Assembly: GCF_000003605.2 (NCBI RefSeq)
Contig: NW_003135370.1
Span: 140,694-173,254, forward strand
Direction of reading: 5' to 3'
DNA length: 32,561 bases
DNA from: Saccoglossus kowalevskii
Taxonomy: Eukaryota; Hemichordata; Enteropneusta; Harrimaniidae
Shown: positions 1 to 9,700 of the stretch, one piece after another
How positions within the stretch are numbered: the first letter of the stretch is position 1
Layout: the number at the start of each line of letters is the position of its first letter
The notes under the pieces: generated by a model
Seen by the model: only the letters and a program-made list of their open reading frames with translations
Told to the model about the DNA's origin: nothing
The model's database searches: none
Translations under genes and position numbers: made by a program

Positions 1-2666
1 GATGTAAGACATAACTGTCTAATGTAAAATATCTGGATGTAACACATAAAATACCGTGATGTAAGACGGCACAGCGCAGCATAGCATACCCATTAGTGTA
101 TCATTGATACTTTGAGTACAAACAATATTTGTGGTTAATTACTCTCACGACAGTGAACCATAGTTATTATACTCCATACAATCCCTCACTGTATCATCGA
201 CCGGTCACGTGACACAATATTCTTGTAACATATCTCCATGGCGTGTTCAAATCTCTCGAGAAGAACAAATAAGCTGCATGATTAGGTTTGTTTAAATTAA
301 AGAAATTGAAACCCTTTTGATAGAACTAAACACTTTCGTCTAAAAATCAAATACAACAATACATTATTCTTTTATGGCCAATCTGATCACTTGCATGTTA
401 CTTCTGTTTATAATAACTACTGACCGATCACTGCACGTATTTTACGCAATTCGGGTGCTTACGCGGTGTGTGCGTTTTCCCCAATCTTTTGAACTCGAGT
501 AATGAAATAAAAAACATAATATTTTGAGGAGGAGAAAACTTGAAAGTGGAAACTACCACAGCACTGTTGGATGTTTGTTATTTTGTATCTGAGCCAGTCC
601 ATTGATCGCCCAGTTACGTGAAAAAACAGAGGCGTGATCAATGACATGTATTTAACTACATTCCCGATTCACAAATCCTTGCGTTTAAATCAGTATATCC
701 GAGTGTAAACTAACGCACTACGCAAATCGAATATAACTAGAAACACCGTCGAAGTCAGGAGAAATCGAGCGCCGAATAATAGATTGATCTTCACTTCTCC
801 CCATGTTGCAACTGCGACAAATATTGACCAAGGCATCACGATATTTGGATGAAAATATCCGATTTGCAAAAAATAAAACGCATCTCTGAAATTGATGTTT
901 GCCCAACGTGTGGTAAACGTTGTATTTTAAATGTTAAACGGTGTCGGATATAAAAAGTATGTAAACAATTGCACGCATCAGCAGGTGGGATAATTTTTAT
1001 ATATGATCGATATGACACTGCAGCTCTAGGGGGTGTGTGGTTTGCTTGCATTAAGGCGATTGAAACATTATTACTTAGATTGGAAAAATTACATTGCGGC
1101 TGTCCCTGGAAGGTAGCATAAAGATTGAATGCAGCTCGCCGCAGGGAGAAGGTATAATTTAAAAAAAAAAGACGAACGGTCGTTGGTGAGAACTGTTTCT
1201 TAACGGTGACGTCACTCGTCTTCTTCTAAAAAACGAATAGAATTTCAAGTACGCGTGTGTGATATTTTGTTCGATTACGTCAGTGCCGAAGCAGGCTCGT
1301 TCACGCATGACGCACATTGTCAACTAAACATATTCCACAGATTTGTATAAAGTAACACCACATTGCCAAGCGTGCACAATACTGAAAGTATAAAGTTAAC
1401 ATGTCAACATTTTGTGTTATATCAATGCATACTTAGACGATCATTTTAGTTGTTTTATAACAAGCGGCTACGAACAAGGACGACAAAATGGCGGATAATT
1501 ATAACCTATTCGTACGACCATACCACGTGACAATGAAACCCGCAAATGGCCTATTCTATGGACTATGATTACTCGTAATTGAGTAAATATACACACCTTC
1601 AATACAAACACAATGTTATTCAAACTCAGATTTCATTGCAAATTAGTGTATCTAAAACACTGATACGAAAAACAAATTAGCGTACCCAAATGCGACGAGG
1701 TTATCTGGCCTGAATATATGAAGCACGGTGAACACGCAATTAATTCATATTTTGATATATACTTTTAAAACGGCTATTTAGCGCGTCTGTTCCCGTCTAC
1801 GTTGTGAGTGGGAGATTATAAAGCACGTCTTTAATGCAGGTAACATGCGACGATACTCGTAGGTGAGTATATGAGATATTTACTCTGTTTGATTGCCAGT
1901 CTATTTAATTAATTGTATTGTAAATTACTATAGTAAACAATTACATTAATTCATAAGCAAGGTTTTAAAATAACAATGAATACGAGAGTACATCTTTTGA
2001 CGACAATAGTCGTGGGGTGTGCCGGGTGTGTGTGTTGCGAACGTGGTTTTATATGAGATATGTGTTTAAAATTCGAGGGATGATTTGATTCGTATACTGC
2101 ATGGAATGTTACGTATATGATGTGTATCCTGCCCTCAACGGTTGGCGAATGACATTCTTTCTGGCGTTTTGACGTGTTCTCGGTGGCACACTGGTAAGTA
2201 TCTCTGCCCGATGATAGCCTGCTATTTGACGTACTATGGTAAATTACATAAATTTTATTATCTGGTATCTAACTAAAATTTGCATAAGGCGAGCTAATAG
2301 TTGCATTTGATTATATTTGAGTGTAAAAGGAATTAGAGGACCTAATATACGCAGTGACGGGTGCACCAATTGTTATCAGCGTTTGATAAAATAAGCCAGC
2401 TATTGTATAGTAACGCGGAGTTTGCTGGGTGAGATCATTGCCTACAGCGATACAAATGTGTAGTTAGATCATCGTGTTTTGACCTAAACTACATTATACT
2501 CTATCAATTTTAAATTATATTCAGATAGAGTTCGAGTGTGCGATCTAACACGGTGTATACATGAGTGAGTGTCCGCTAGCACTAATGCCTGAACGTGTTG
2601 ATTATTTTAGTTAAATTAACTTTAAATCCAGTACAATTCCATCGTAGCAATTCAAACCAAATCAGA
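1..2666. other. Non-coding region downstream of the orphan gene
   Basis: I see no supported gene. ORFs here are short and have no recognisable composition or splice context. The first 70 bases contain three imperfect copies of a GATGTAA(G/C)AC word. At 1488-1568 on the plus strand an ATG in good context (ACAAAATGGCGG) opens a 26-codon ORF; it is treated only as a finding. Two good-looking plus-strand donor sites (near 1838 and 1862) have no recognisable exon attached. The left part beside 2667 should contain the 3' UTR of the minus-strand gene. The nearest minus-strand AATAAA I noticed is at 2254-2259, about 400 bases past the stop. Confidence 0.5.
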
Positions 2667-3095
2667 TCAGAAGCGAGCGGTCTTCGCCTGGTCTATGAGG
2701 TCAATTTCTTTACGTGCCGTCAGCAACGGAGTAGAGAACATGCGCCTGAGCGTCGCTGGCTGGCGTCTTGATGTACCAGCCGTCTCCTTGACTGGAGAGT
2801 GTCTCCCTTGATCGTTCACCAGTTTCGTTGAATATTTACTTGAAAACTCCCTGCTATTTAGACGACTTCCCCGTTCCAATCTTGGCTGAGTGAGCTTTGG
2901 GGACGAAATACTAGTAAGTGCTGGGACGATGGACGTGTCTGACGGTTCTGTGTAGCAGCCTGTTACGAAATTGGGAACTTCAGTTTTCATTCTGTCGTTG
3001 GCGGCAGTGCTCATAGATTCGCAAATGCGCACCGGTGTTTGTGGCGAAGCTAAGTCTGGTGATACGTCGTTGTTGTTTTCTTCTGTATCTAGTGC
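2667..3095 (-). CDS. Orphan gene, coding exon 2 (Ser/Thr/Pro-rich C-terminus)
   Basis: This exon encodes residues 164-305 and ends in TGA. It is acidic and polar at its start (ALDTEENNND). It then becomes rich in Ser, Thr, Pro and Arg, with SSPKLTQPRLERGSRLNSRE and a basic C-terminal block around RRQPATLRRMF. The last segment (EIDLIDQAKTARF) could form a short amphipathic helix. The low-complexity, phosphorylatable composition fits a disordered regulatory or scaffold tail, but that is inference. Codon phase matches the upstream exon exactly. Confidence 0.7.
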   Translation of the reverse strand, partial: ALDTEENNNDVSPDLASPQTPVRICESMSTAANDRMKTEVPNFVTGCYTEPSDTSIVPALTSISSPKLTQPRLERGSRLNSREFSSKYSTKLVNDQGRHSPVKETAGTSRRQPATLRRMFSTPLLTARKEIDLIDQAKTARF

Positions 3096-4307
3096 CTGTA
3101 AGTATATAACAGATATGCAGAATGTAAACATTAGATTACTTACAAAACAACGATGAAGCAAAGAGACGGTTCATAGTGTTTTTGTTAGAGATGTTTTTTT
3201 TCATATAATCGTCGAAGCTCAATTTTATCATTGAATAGTGACATCTCTTAATAATCAACTGTATATGGTTTGGTTGCTGTAACCATGACAATTCAAGATG
3301 CGTTCGTTTTAAAGCGCATCAGTATTCAGCAGCAAAGCCACTGGCCCTGCGGTCAGTCACCTTGTAATGATGAAGAAAGCGAGGCCAGCGACATTCTTTT
3401 CTTTTGGAAAGTGGCTAATTGGTACATAATTACGAGGACCTGTTTCTAACAATAACTCGCATTGTTAAAGTACCCGTTTGTTTATTGTACGTCGATGTCA
3501 TTGTATAGTGGCCTGGCATTATATAGTCGATTCCATGGCCATTGACATCTAAGTCATCGCCACTTGTTTACATATGAGATATATAAGTGCAATGAATAAA
3601 TGAATATAGCCTTCGTCGCATCATTTGACGATTTTTTATGATATCAGGTTTTCATAGCATTTATTGATAAGTAAATTATAATGTCTATTTCAAGGAGATT
3701 AAGACCGTTTGGATCGATCGTTTTAATCATGATGTACTAGTGATTATAGTCAATATTTTTTCACATTCTATATGATTGATTTGTTAATTATATCTTAAAT
3801 AAATAAACACCGCCTTACCATGAATGAAGACACTTTATTTTCAACTACGTCTATTTGGCGCCTTAGTTGAATACTGCCTTGGGAATCTGCCCTGGAAAAG
3901 GAAGACTCTGCACGGCCGCTGGGAACGTAACTTGCGTCAATCGCATTGAACCGGGCGATGGTTTTGTGTAACGTGACTTTATCGTACATATGTCCTCGTT
4001 TTTCCATACCACTTTGGGCTGAAAACACGTCATCATTACTCGGTATTGCCCAGGTATCTTCATACGCATTCTCTATGCTCGAGCTTGAGCTGCTCCTACG
4101 CCGTTTTTTCTGCATTTTATAAAACAGTAATTTGGCGTTCATTTGAAACTCCCCGTTTAGTTGTCGTTCTCGGGCTTTTTTCTGTTTCTCTAAATCTCGG
4201 AGAGTGTTTTCCAATATTCGTGCCTGATTTTTCCTCTCTTTTCGACAGGATGGAGAAGTCTCACTCCAGTTGCTTACTGTGAAACCCGTTTTGTCACGAC
4301 GATCCAT
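2667..4307 (-). CDS. Two-exon gene for an uncharacterised 305-residue coiled-coil/low-complexity protein
   Basis: Joining exon 4307-3819 (163 codons) to exon 3095-2667 (142 codons plus TGA) gives a 305-residue protein. The start ATG sits in a near-ideal Kozak context (GCGCCATGG). The donor (ATG/GTAAGG) and acceptor (TTACAG/GC) are canonical and both junctions are phase 0. Residues about 22-67 are rich in Lys, Arg, Glu, Gln and Leu with heptad-like spacing, so a coiled coil is likely. A basic KKRRR run at 67-71, followed by six serines, could be a nuclear localisation or phosphorylation segment. The rest is polar, rich in Ser, Thr and Pro and probably disordered, with no membrane segment. I do not recognise the family and assign no function. 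The N-terminal coiled coil is only faintly reminiscent of small CCDC-type proteins. A further non-coding 5' exon is possible, because a CTAG acceptor-like site lies just before the ATG. Confidence 0.72.
3096..3818 (-). other. Intron of the orphan gene (723 bp)
   Basis: This is a GT-AG intron in phase 0. It is AT-rich with a pyrimidine-containing 3' end (TTATATACTTACAG). I see no ORF, repeat or RNA gene inside. Confidence 0.65.
3819..4307 (-). CDS. Orphan gene, coding exon 1 (coiled-coil part)
   Basis: This exon encodes residues 1-163. The charged helix-forming segment is at 22-67, the basic run at 67-71 and the poly-Ser stretch at 72-77. A polar region follows with the motifs EDTWAIPSND and LRRQIDVVENKVSSFM at the end. 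It stops at a strong GTAAGG donor in phase 0; reading through the donor adds only seven residues before a stop. The frame also extends upstream, past one in-frame TAA, into the 58-codon ORF at 4344-4520. Confidence 0.72.
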
Positions 4308-4343
4308 GGCGCACAGAGACCTAGTGAGCCACCTTGGCGAAAA

Positions 4344-4520
4344 TTAACTCAGTACTGTATGAGAAGACGACTCCCTTGCCAATTCATTGAAATCATGACG
4401 GTACAAGTGACCTAGCTCATCAACAATGCCACTTTCAAAATAATGCACCACCGCGAACAAAATAAATGAATAGACAGAAAGACGCAACAAGGCCAAGTCA
4501 TCCTTGGGCAAATCAGTCAT
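4344..4520 (-). CDS. 58-codon upstream ORF with a hydrophobic segment, in frame with the orphan gene
   Basis: ATG at 4520 (A at -3) opens a 58-residue ORF ending in TAA at 4344. It is in the same frame as the 305-residue ORF that begins 36 bases after the TAA. The peptide starts MTDLPKDDLALLRL and has one hydrophobic stretch (about residues 12-28, with SFILFAVV) that could be a membrane helix or a buried helix. An acidic/His-containing tail follows. The composition looks more like protein than chance. It could be an upstream ORF, the first cistron of a dicistronic mRNA, or an N-terminal exon of an alternative transcript. It could also be the true N-terminus interrupted by a stop, either real or an assembly error. 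I do not recognise a family. Confidence 0.42.
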   Translation of the reverse strand: MTDLPKDDLALLRLSVYSFILFAVVHYFESGIVDELGHLYRHDFNELARESSSHTVLS

Positions 4521-6029
4521 GATTTTTCTTAACAATCGCAGCCTATTCTGATGGTACCCCAAGCGACTAATTATTTACTTCTAGTTCCAGCATGTTGCAT
4601 TACTCATCAGCCACATCGATTGACCTCCTCGGATAGAAGACCGATAGTTGACCATCAACAGAAATTAGTATTAATTGTATTTCAACAATTCAATGTATTA
4701 GGTTCTTGGAAAATATATTAATTGATTATGGACACAGACATTTTTTTATTCTGTCTGTAAATGCAGTTTTTGTAGCTGTTGTCCACAAGATCCAAGTTCC
4801 TAAGTTTTGATTGTGATCGAATTACCACTGCGCAGCGGTGAAACATTACATTTCTATCGGGTGCTGGGAAAAATGGGCCGTCGATCTCTGTGTTATTATA
4901 TGTGTTTTACTGGTTCTATCAGTGTAAAAACACTCCCGCGTTCACATGTTTGTAGGTAACTACAAATTTAACATTAATATAATTAGAATTTTCAATAAGC
5001 TGATACAAGGAAAACAACAAAGGAGAAATTATTAAAAATTACACGTTTGAAATAAATAAGTCGGCGATAGAGGGCGCTAAACATCGGCGCTGGTGTTGAC
5101 GACATCATAATTCGAACAGCAAAGCATGACGGGATTTATTGCATCGTATGCAATAAATATCATAGTAGATAAGCAGCTCAATGCGTCAAAGTTACGTCAC
5201 GCATTTATCACGCAGATTGTCGTCATCAGATCTGATTCTTCCAATCAGATTAAACTCGTAATTTTAACAATTACTGCATTTAACACTACACTATTTCTTT
5301 AAACTGAGAAAGCATATTTTGCCTTGTTTTTATTTTTTTGCAAAATGTGATATTGCACCGTACATACTTATTTTTAAACTTAATTTATTCACGATTCCCA
5401 CATCTGTGAATGGTCGCCTGGTTATCTCCGAAGTTAACGACAAATAAGCTCTTCCGAGTTGAATGCATCTCGGATGACATCTCGGATGACACGTAGTTCA
5501 CAAAGAAAAGTGTCAACTAGTGCTGCGAAATCACCTCCCCTGATTTGTCTCCGGAAAGCAGTGAAACCACTGGCATGCATGATGGCATAGTGGCTAGTGC
5601 CCGACGCGTACATGGTACCACGTGACTAGAATTACCTGAAACGCGTCATTATATTACAGAATATTGAAACGCCTACATCCCAACATGAACCACGATCCAA
5701 ACAATCCAACTACCATACACATGCTTAGTAGATTACCCCGACCACCTGAAATGACCCACCCACTAACAGTTAACATAAATAACCAAATCAACTTTATTAC
5801 AAAAGATTAAAACAAAATATTGCAAAACTTAATTGTCATAATAGGGACAATGTTAGTACTGATTTTAGTCACGTGCTTTTAAAGAATTAGCAGTGAAACT
5901 ATGTAATCACTCGCTTGATCAATCGAACAATCAATTATTATCATTATTCTAGTCTTAGAAACCGATTCAAAAATCCAGGAATAATTGCACAATACGCAAA
6001 CGTATTGCTACATGTTCTCTTCTACCCAC
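4521..6029. other. Intergenic region between the two genes
   Basis: No supported coding sequence. The left part should hold the 5' flank of the orphan gene. A perfect 11-bp inverted repeat with a 3-base loop lies at 5134-5158 (ATTTATTGCAT/cgt/ATGCAATAAAT). A tandem ATCTCGGATGAC pair lies near 5467-5490. The right part (about 5660-6029) is AT-rich and featureless. Confidence 0.5.
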
Positions 6030-6325
6030 GAGATGCTGATTTGTTCGAGTTACGGATATCGAGTTACGAACAAAAATGACCACGCCCATATTTTAAAAAC
6101 CACATCCACTTTTGAAAAACCACGTCCAATTTGTTTTATTTTGTTTCAACGTTTTATGTTCCCCCTAACTCGAATTTCGGTTAACTTAAAAGATCGAGTT
6201 ACTAAATGTGGACGGTCAACAAAAACAAAAATGTATATTTCCCGTAACTCGATGTTTTGCGTGGTTATATGGGCGTATGATGTTTTCGTAACTCGATGCT
6301 CGTAACTCGAACAATTCAGCATCTC
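6030..6325. mobile_element. 296-bp MITE-like element with terminal inverted repeats
   Basis: The two ends are inverted copies over about 45 bp (left 6030-6074, right 6281-6325), beginning GAGATGCTGA(T/A)TTGTTCGA with only a few mismatches. Each arm holds two copies of the word TCGAGTTACG, and a further related copy lies inside near 6194. There is no transposase ORF, so this is a non-autonomous element. I could not identify a convincing target-site duplication, so the superfamily is open. It lies 213 bp downstream of the receptor stop codon and may be part of its 3' UTR. Confidence 0.65.
6135..6140 (-). promoter_or_regulatory. Candidate poly(A) signal AATAAA inside the MITE
   Basis: On the minus strand AATAAA occurs about 400 bases after the receptor stop. 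A GT-rich stretch (minus strand, about 6098-6120) follows at a suitable distance. I saw no AATAAA or ATTAAA on the minus strand between the stop codon and this site. Its use is inference. Confidence 0.3.
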
Positions 6326-6537
6326 TCTAAGAATTCGAGGTAAAACGTGCATGAACCGCATTCTTAGTCCGTCAAGGAGGGCGCCCTCATGCAAATGTTA
6401 CAACATAGCCGCGGTTTAAAAACAAAGCGGCAGGCAATACTAGTATGTCATCAATGATGTCCTGAAACGCGTCGCTATGGTCCGTATCTTTGCATTACAT
6501 CACTGAGACTTGATTGAATACGCGAATCACATGCGAC
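6326..6537 (-). other. Probable receptor 3' UTR
   Basis: This stretch lies directly downstream of the TGA and before the MITE. It contains no poly(A) hexamer I could find, so the transcript probably continues into or past the element. Confidence 0.35.
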
Positions 6538-6789
6538 TCACAGCTCCGCTAGACGGTCGTCATAGTAACCGTGAAAACATACTGGCCAGTAGATAATATT
6601 GAATAACCCGAAAGCTACCGGAAAAAGTATTCTTGAAACCTTGTCAACTGAGCGGTGTCTGACTGTTTTCACCAACCAGGAACGGACGTATTCCGTTTTA
6701 CTTGCGTCACCGTCGCCATCTTTCTTTCTATCTTTCATCTGTATGCCCTCGTTTAATGTGTCCATTTCAACATTGTCTATGCTCTTCTC
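6538..6789 (-). CDS. Receptor coding exon 9: M3-M4 loop end and M4
   Basis: This exon encodes residues 385-467 and the TGA stop. A polar cytoplasmic stretch (KDRKKDGDGDASK) precedes the M4 landmark VDKVSRILFPVAFGLFNIIYW and a short extracellular tail. The whole M3-M4 loop is only about 70 residues, short for this family. The acceptor is ACTAAAACAG. Confidence 0.95.
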   Translation of the reverse strand, partial: EKSIDNVEMDTLNEGIQMKDRKKDGDGDASKTEYVRSWLVKTVRHRSVDKVSRILFPVAFGLFNIIYWPVCFHGYYDDRLAEL

Positions 6790-9700
6790 CTGTTTTAGTA
6801 AATACAATGAGTGAATGGTATAGGATATTTTATTTGACTTGCAAATGTAATTAAAACTATTATTTTCAATAGAAAATAAAGGTGATTCACACAAAAATCC
6901 ACAAACATGATAAGTTTGAGGTTTTTTATCGTTTCGATAGCCAAAAAGTGTAATAAATGCCGAATATTGACATTCGCGAACGCTTACGTCATGAAAAAAA
7001 TCGGTATTTTATTTTAAGTGTAATTTTCTTACCTTAGAGGCTTTCGACAATTTGTTTGCCTTCTCCTTCCTGTTTTTTTCTTCGGTGAGTAAGTAGTTGA
7101 CGAGAGCGAATTCAATCAATGCACCGAACACAAAGCCCAGGCATGCGGTCATCCAAACATCTATCGCCTGCAACAGAGGTAAGAATTATGTGCGTTTATA
7201 ATATCAATGCCCTTCAGTCAAACGATTTGAAGACAGCAAGTTTACAAAAATGACCTCACGTGTTGAACAAAGATAACAGCGAGTGAAGGAATAACCATAT
7301 TGAAACCATGGGTATAACACCGTACTGACAGTGAGAAATATAACGTGGTTATTGTAACCGCCTTCAAGTGACCCTAATAGTAAAATTATGCTTAGTATAT
7401 AGCTATCCAGAGTTCACCTTTTCTTTTTTACTAGTAATATGTATGCAGCAACATTTACGTTATATTTACTGTTACTTAAGATACCGTAAACAAGACCCGC
7501 TTTACTTTTCAGTTTTATATAACATATTAATATTCGCTGGGAGGGCGGGACTAGGATTCCTACAGCGGACTACATCAACCGATTCACGTTTATGAAGAAA
7601 ATATAGCTATAACAGGATTATGTGTAGTGTCCTATTAACATCGGAATTGGCATTATGGATCACTCACACAAAACGAAGGTAGAGGACGATAAAACTGCGA
7701 AACCACTACGATTGACGCGGGATATTGGTGGACACAGATCACTTTGTAATACGACACAGTATCACAGAATAATTACTTCGTAAGCCGTAAATATTTATGA
7801 TCTACCATTTCATATACAAGCCTGTATATAAATATCCATCGGATTAATTATACTGCTTTAGAGTGCGATTATGTTCTGTTTATTAGAATTAATTTGAAAT
7901 AGATGAGTGTTACAACAAATTATAATACCCTTTGCTGTTCATTATTGAAACGTTATCTTGTCAGACAATACCTGGGTAGTGCTTGAGGTCAATGTACGAG
8001 CGTACAAACAAGACTGTGTTCGCCATATACAGTGCTTTTTCCCAATCTTTTCACGAATTGCAATAATGCACAGTACGTCATCTTTTATTTAAGGAATAAA
8101 GGACGACGCGCAGCCCATTATTGCGTGTTATATATCACCACAGTCAGAATATGACGTCATCAAAACTTTACATTATCGCACGATAATGCATATTTAAAGT
8201 GAATTCGTTTCAACAAAAAGCCTCCAAATTGAACTAAATTTGTTTAATTCTGCCTATTAATAGTAGTGGCAATTTATAACTACAATAATAAATTCCTCGC
8301 AGCGTCATTTTGGGTCTAAACCAGATAATATGTTCGGCTTCGCTTCACACTTTAACTTGTCATGGACCATCCTTCTTATCCAATATAATGCTGTTGGGGA
8401 TTTATTACTTTTTAATTAGTAAGGCAGGGTTTATTATTCAAGGTAATATCACTGTCCGAGCCTTGTTGTCACGTATTAACGGCGATGCGGTGTGCATTAT
8501 TATTGTCATACCCTAAAATGCCAAATAATTGAACAACAATAAGTGCCACGGGACACTTGAAGAAAATAGCGTGCCAAAACACGCACAAATGTTGTAGGAG
8601 AAAATGACAAAGATGTATAAACGTGATGCTTTTGTTGTTTATAAATGTAGGCAAATATTGGACAATCTTGCTCGTACGTTTGTGCTTTGTTTCCAAGCAA
8701 AGGGAGCGTGCCGTTGCAGCGCACGGTATTATAATCTCTCAATAACACAATTAATAGCATTGTGCTATGCGGTTAGTCAAGCCATCGGTTGGCCGTTATT
8801 GTTACATAGCACCAGAGAAAACATTCACTGCTCTCTGGATTACCTTGATATAATAGGAGACCCGTGGCAAGTCACCTCGTATACCGGTACATTGCGTCGT
8901 CGCCGTCGGTTCAGTCGTTAGGACATGTACGATGTGGAAATCGTATATACGGTGCAGCCAGAAATAGGGTTAAGTAAGCTGTACTTACCTATGGTGTATA
9001 AACATAGGGTGAGAAGAACGGTGGTAATATGGACCATGCTAACGTGTCATGTTACTCGTTGCGGTTTAGTTCAAGCGTTTGTGTATTGGTAGAGATTATT
9101 AGTCGGGTTTGGGTTGGAAAAGCTGGTGGCAGCACCAAGCAGATGGAAGCGAAGACAGCACGTAGCTTGCTGACTGTTTGACGTACCTTGACGTACGCCA
9201 CTTTTGGCAGCCCTGCGCGTACACCACCAGATAACGTCGTCACTGTCAGCACTGTTGTAACGCCAAGAGTAACCCGGGCGGGGACGCTTTCTGGATTCAG
9301 CCAAAAAGATATCCACGATATAATAACCATAAGAAAAGTAGGAATGTAACTCTGGATTATGTGGTAGTCATATATACGGTTCAATATGAAATAGACACGG
9401 AGTGAACTGAAGACGCCTGTGAGTGAAATTAACAATGAGGAACAAGAAATAAATACCACACGACATAACTATTCATTGCGAATTTTTCCATGATAAAAAA
9501 CAATAGAAACAGTGTCCTTTGTCATATACATGTACTTGTTCAATACATATGTATAATAACATAATGTATAATTTTTGTATTTACACAATATTAATGCCAT
9601 AGAACCTGCTTACCAGTTACGTATGTCGCATTAAACGAAACTTCTTTGAACTGCGGGGTAGCAAACTCGGCGATTAGAATTTCATTATTCAGTTCTATTG

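Noticed and set aside
4521-4562. Extension of the 58-codon ORF upstream to 4562
   Set aside because: The codon there is TTG, not ATG; the first in-frame ATG is at 4520, which is the usual start requirement in animals.
5985-6305. 106-codon plus-strand ORF
   Set aside because: It runs through the inverted repeats of the MITE; the opposite strand shows a similar ORF because of the symmetry.
8604-8921. 105-codon plus-strand ORF in receptor intron 7
   Set aside because: No domain, mixed composition, overlapping ORFs on the other strand, and it lies in a well-defined intron; length is plausible by chance.
9417-9459. Extension of receptor exon 7 to an upstream ATG
   Set aside because: A CACTCACAG acceptor at 9417 joins exon 6 in phase and gives the expected loop C; the extra residues are intron.
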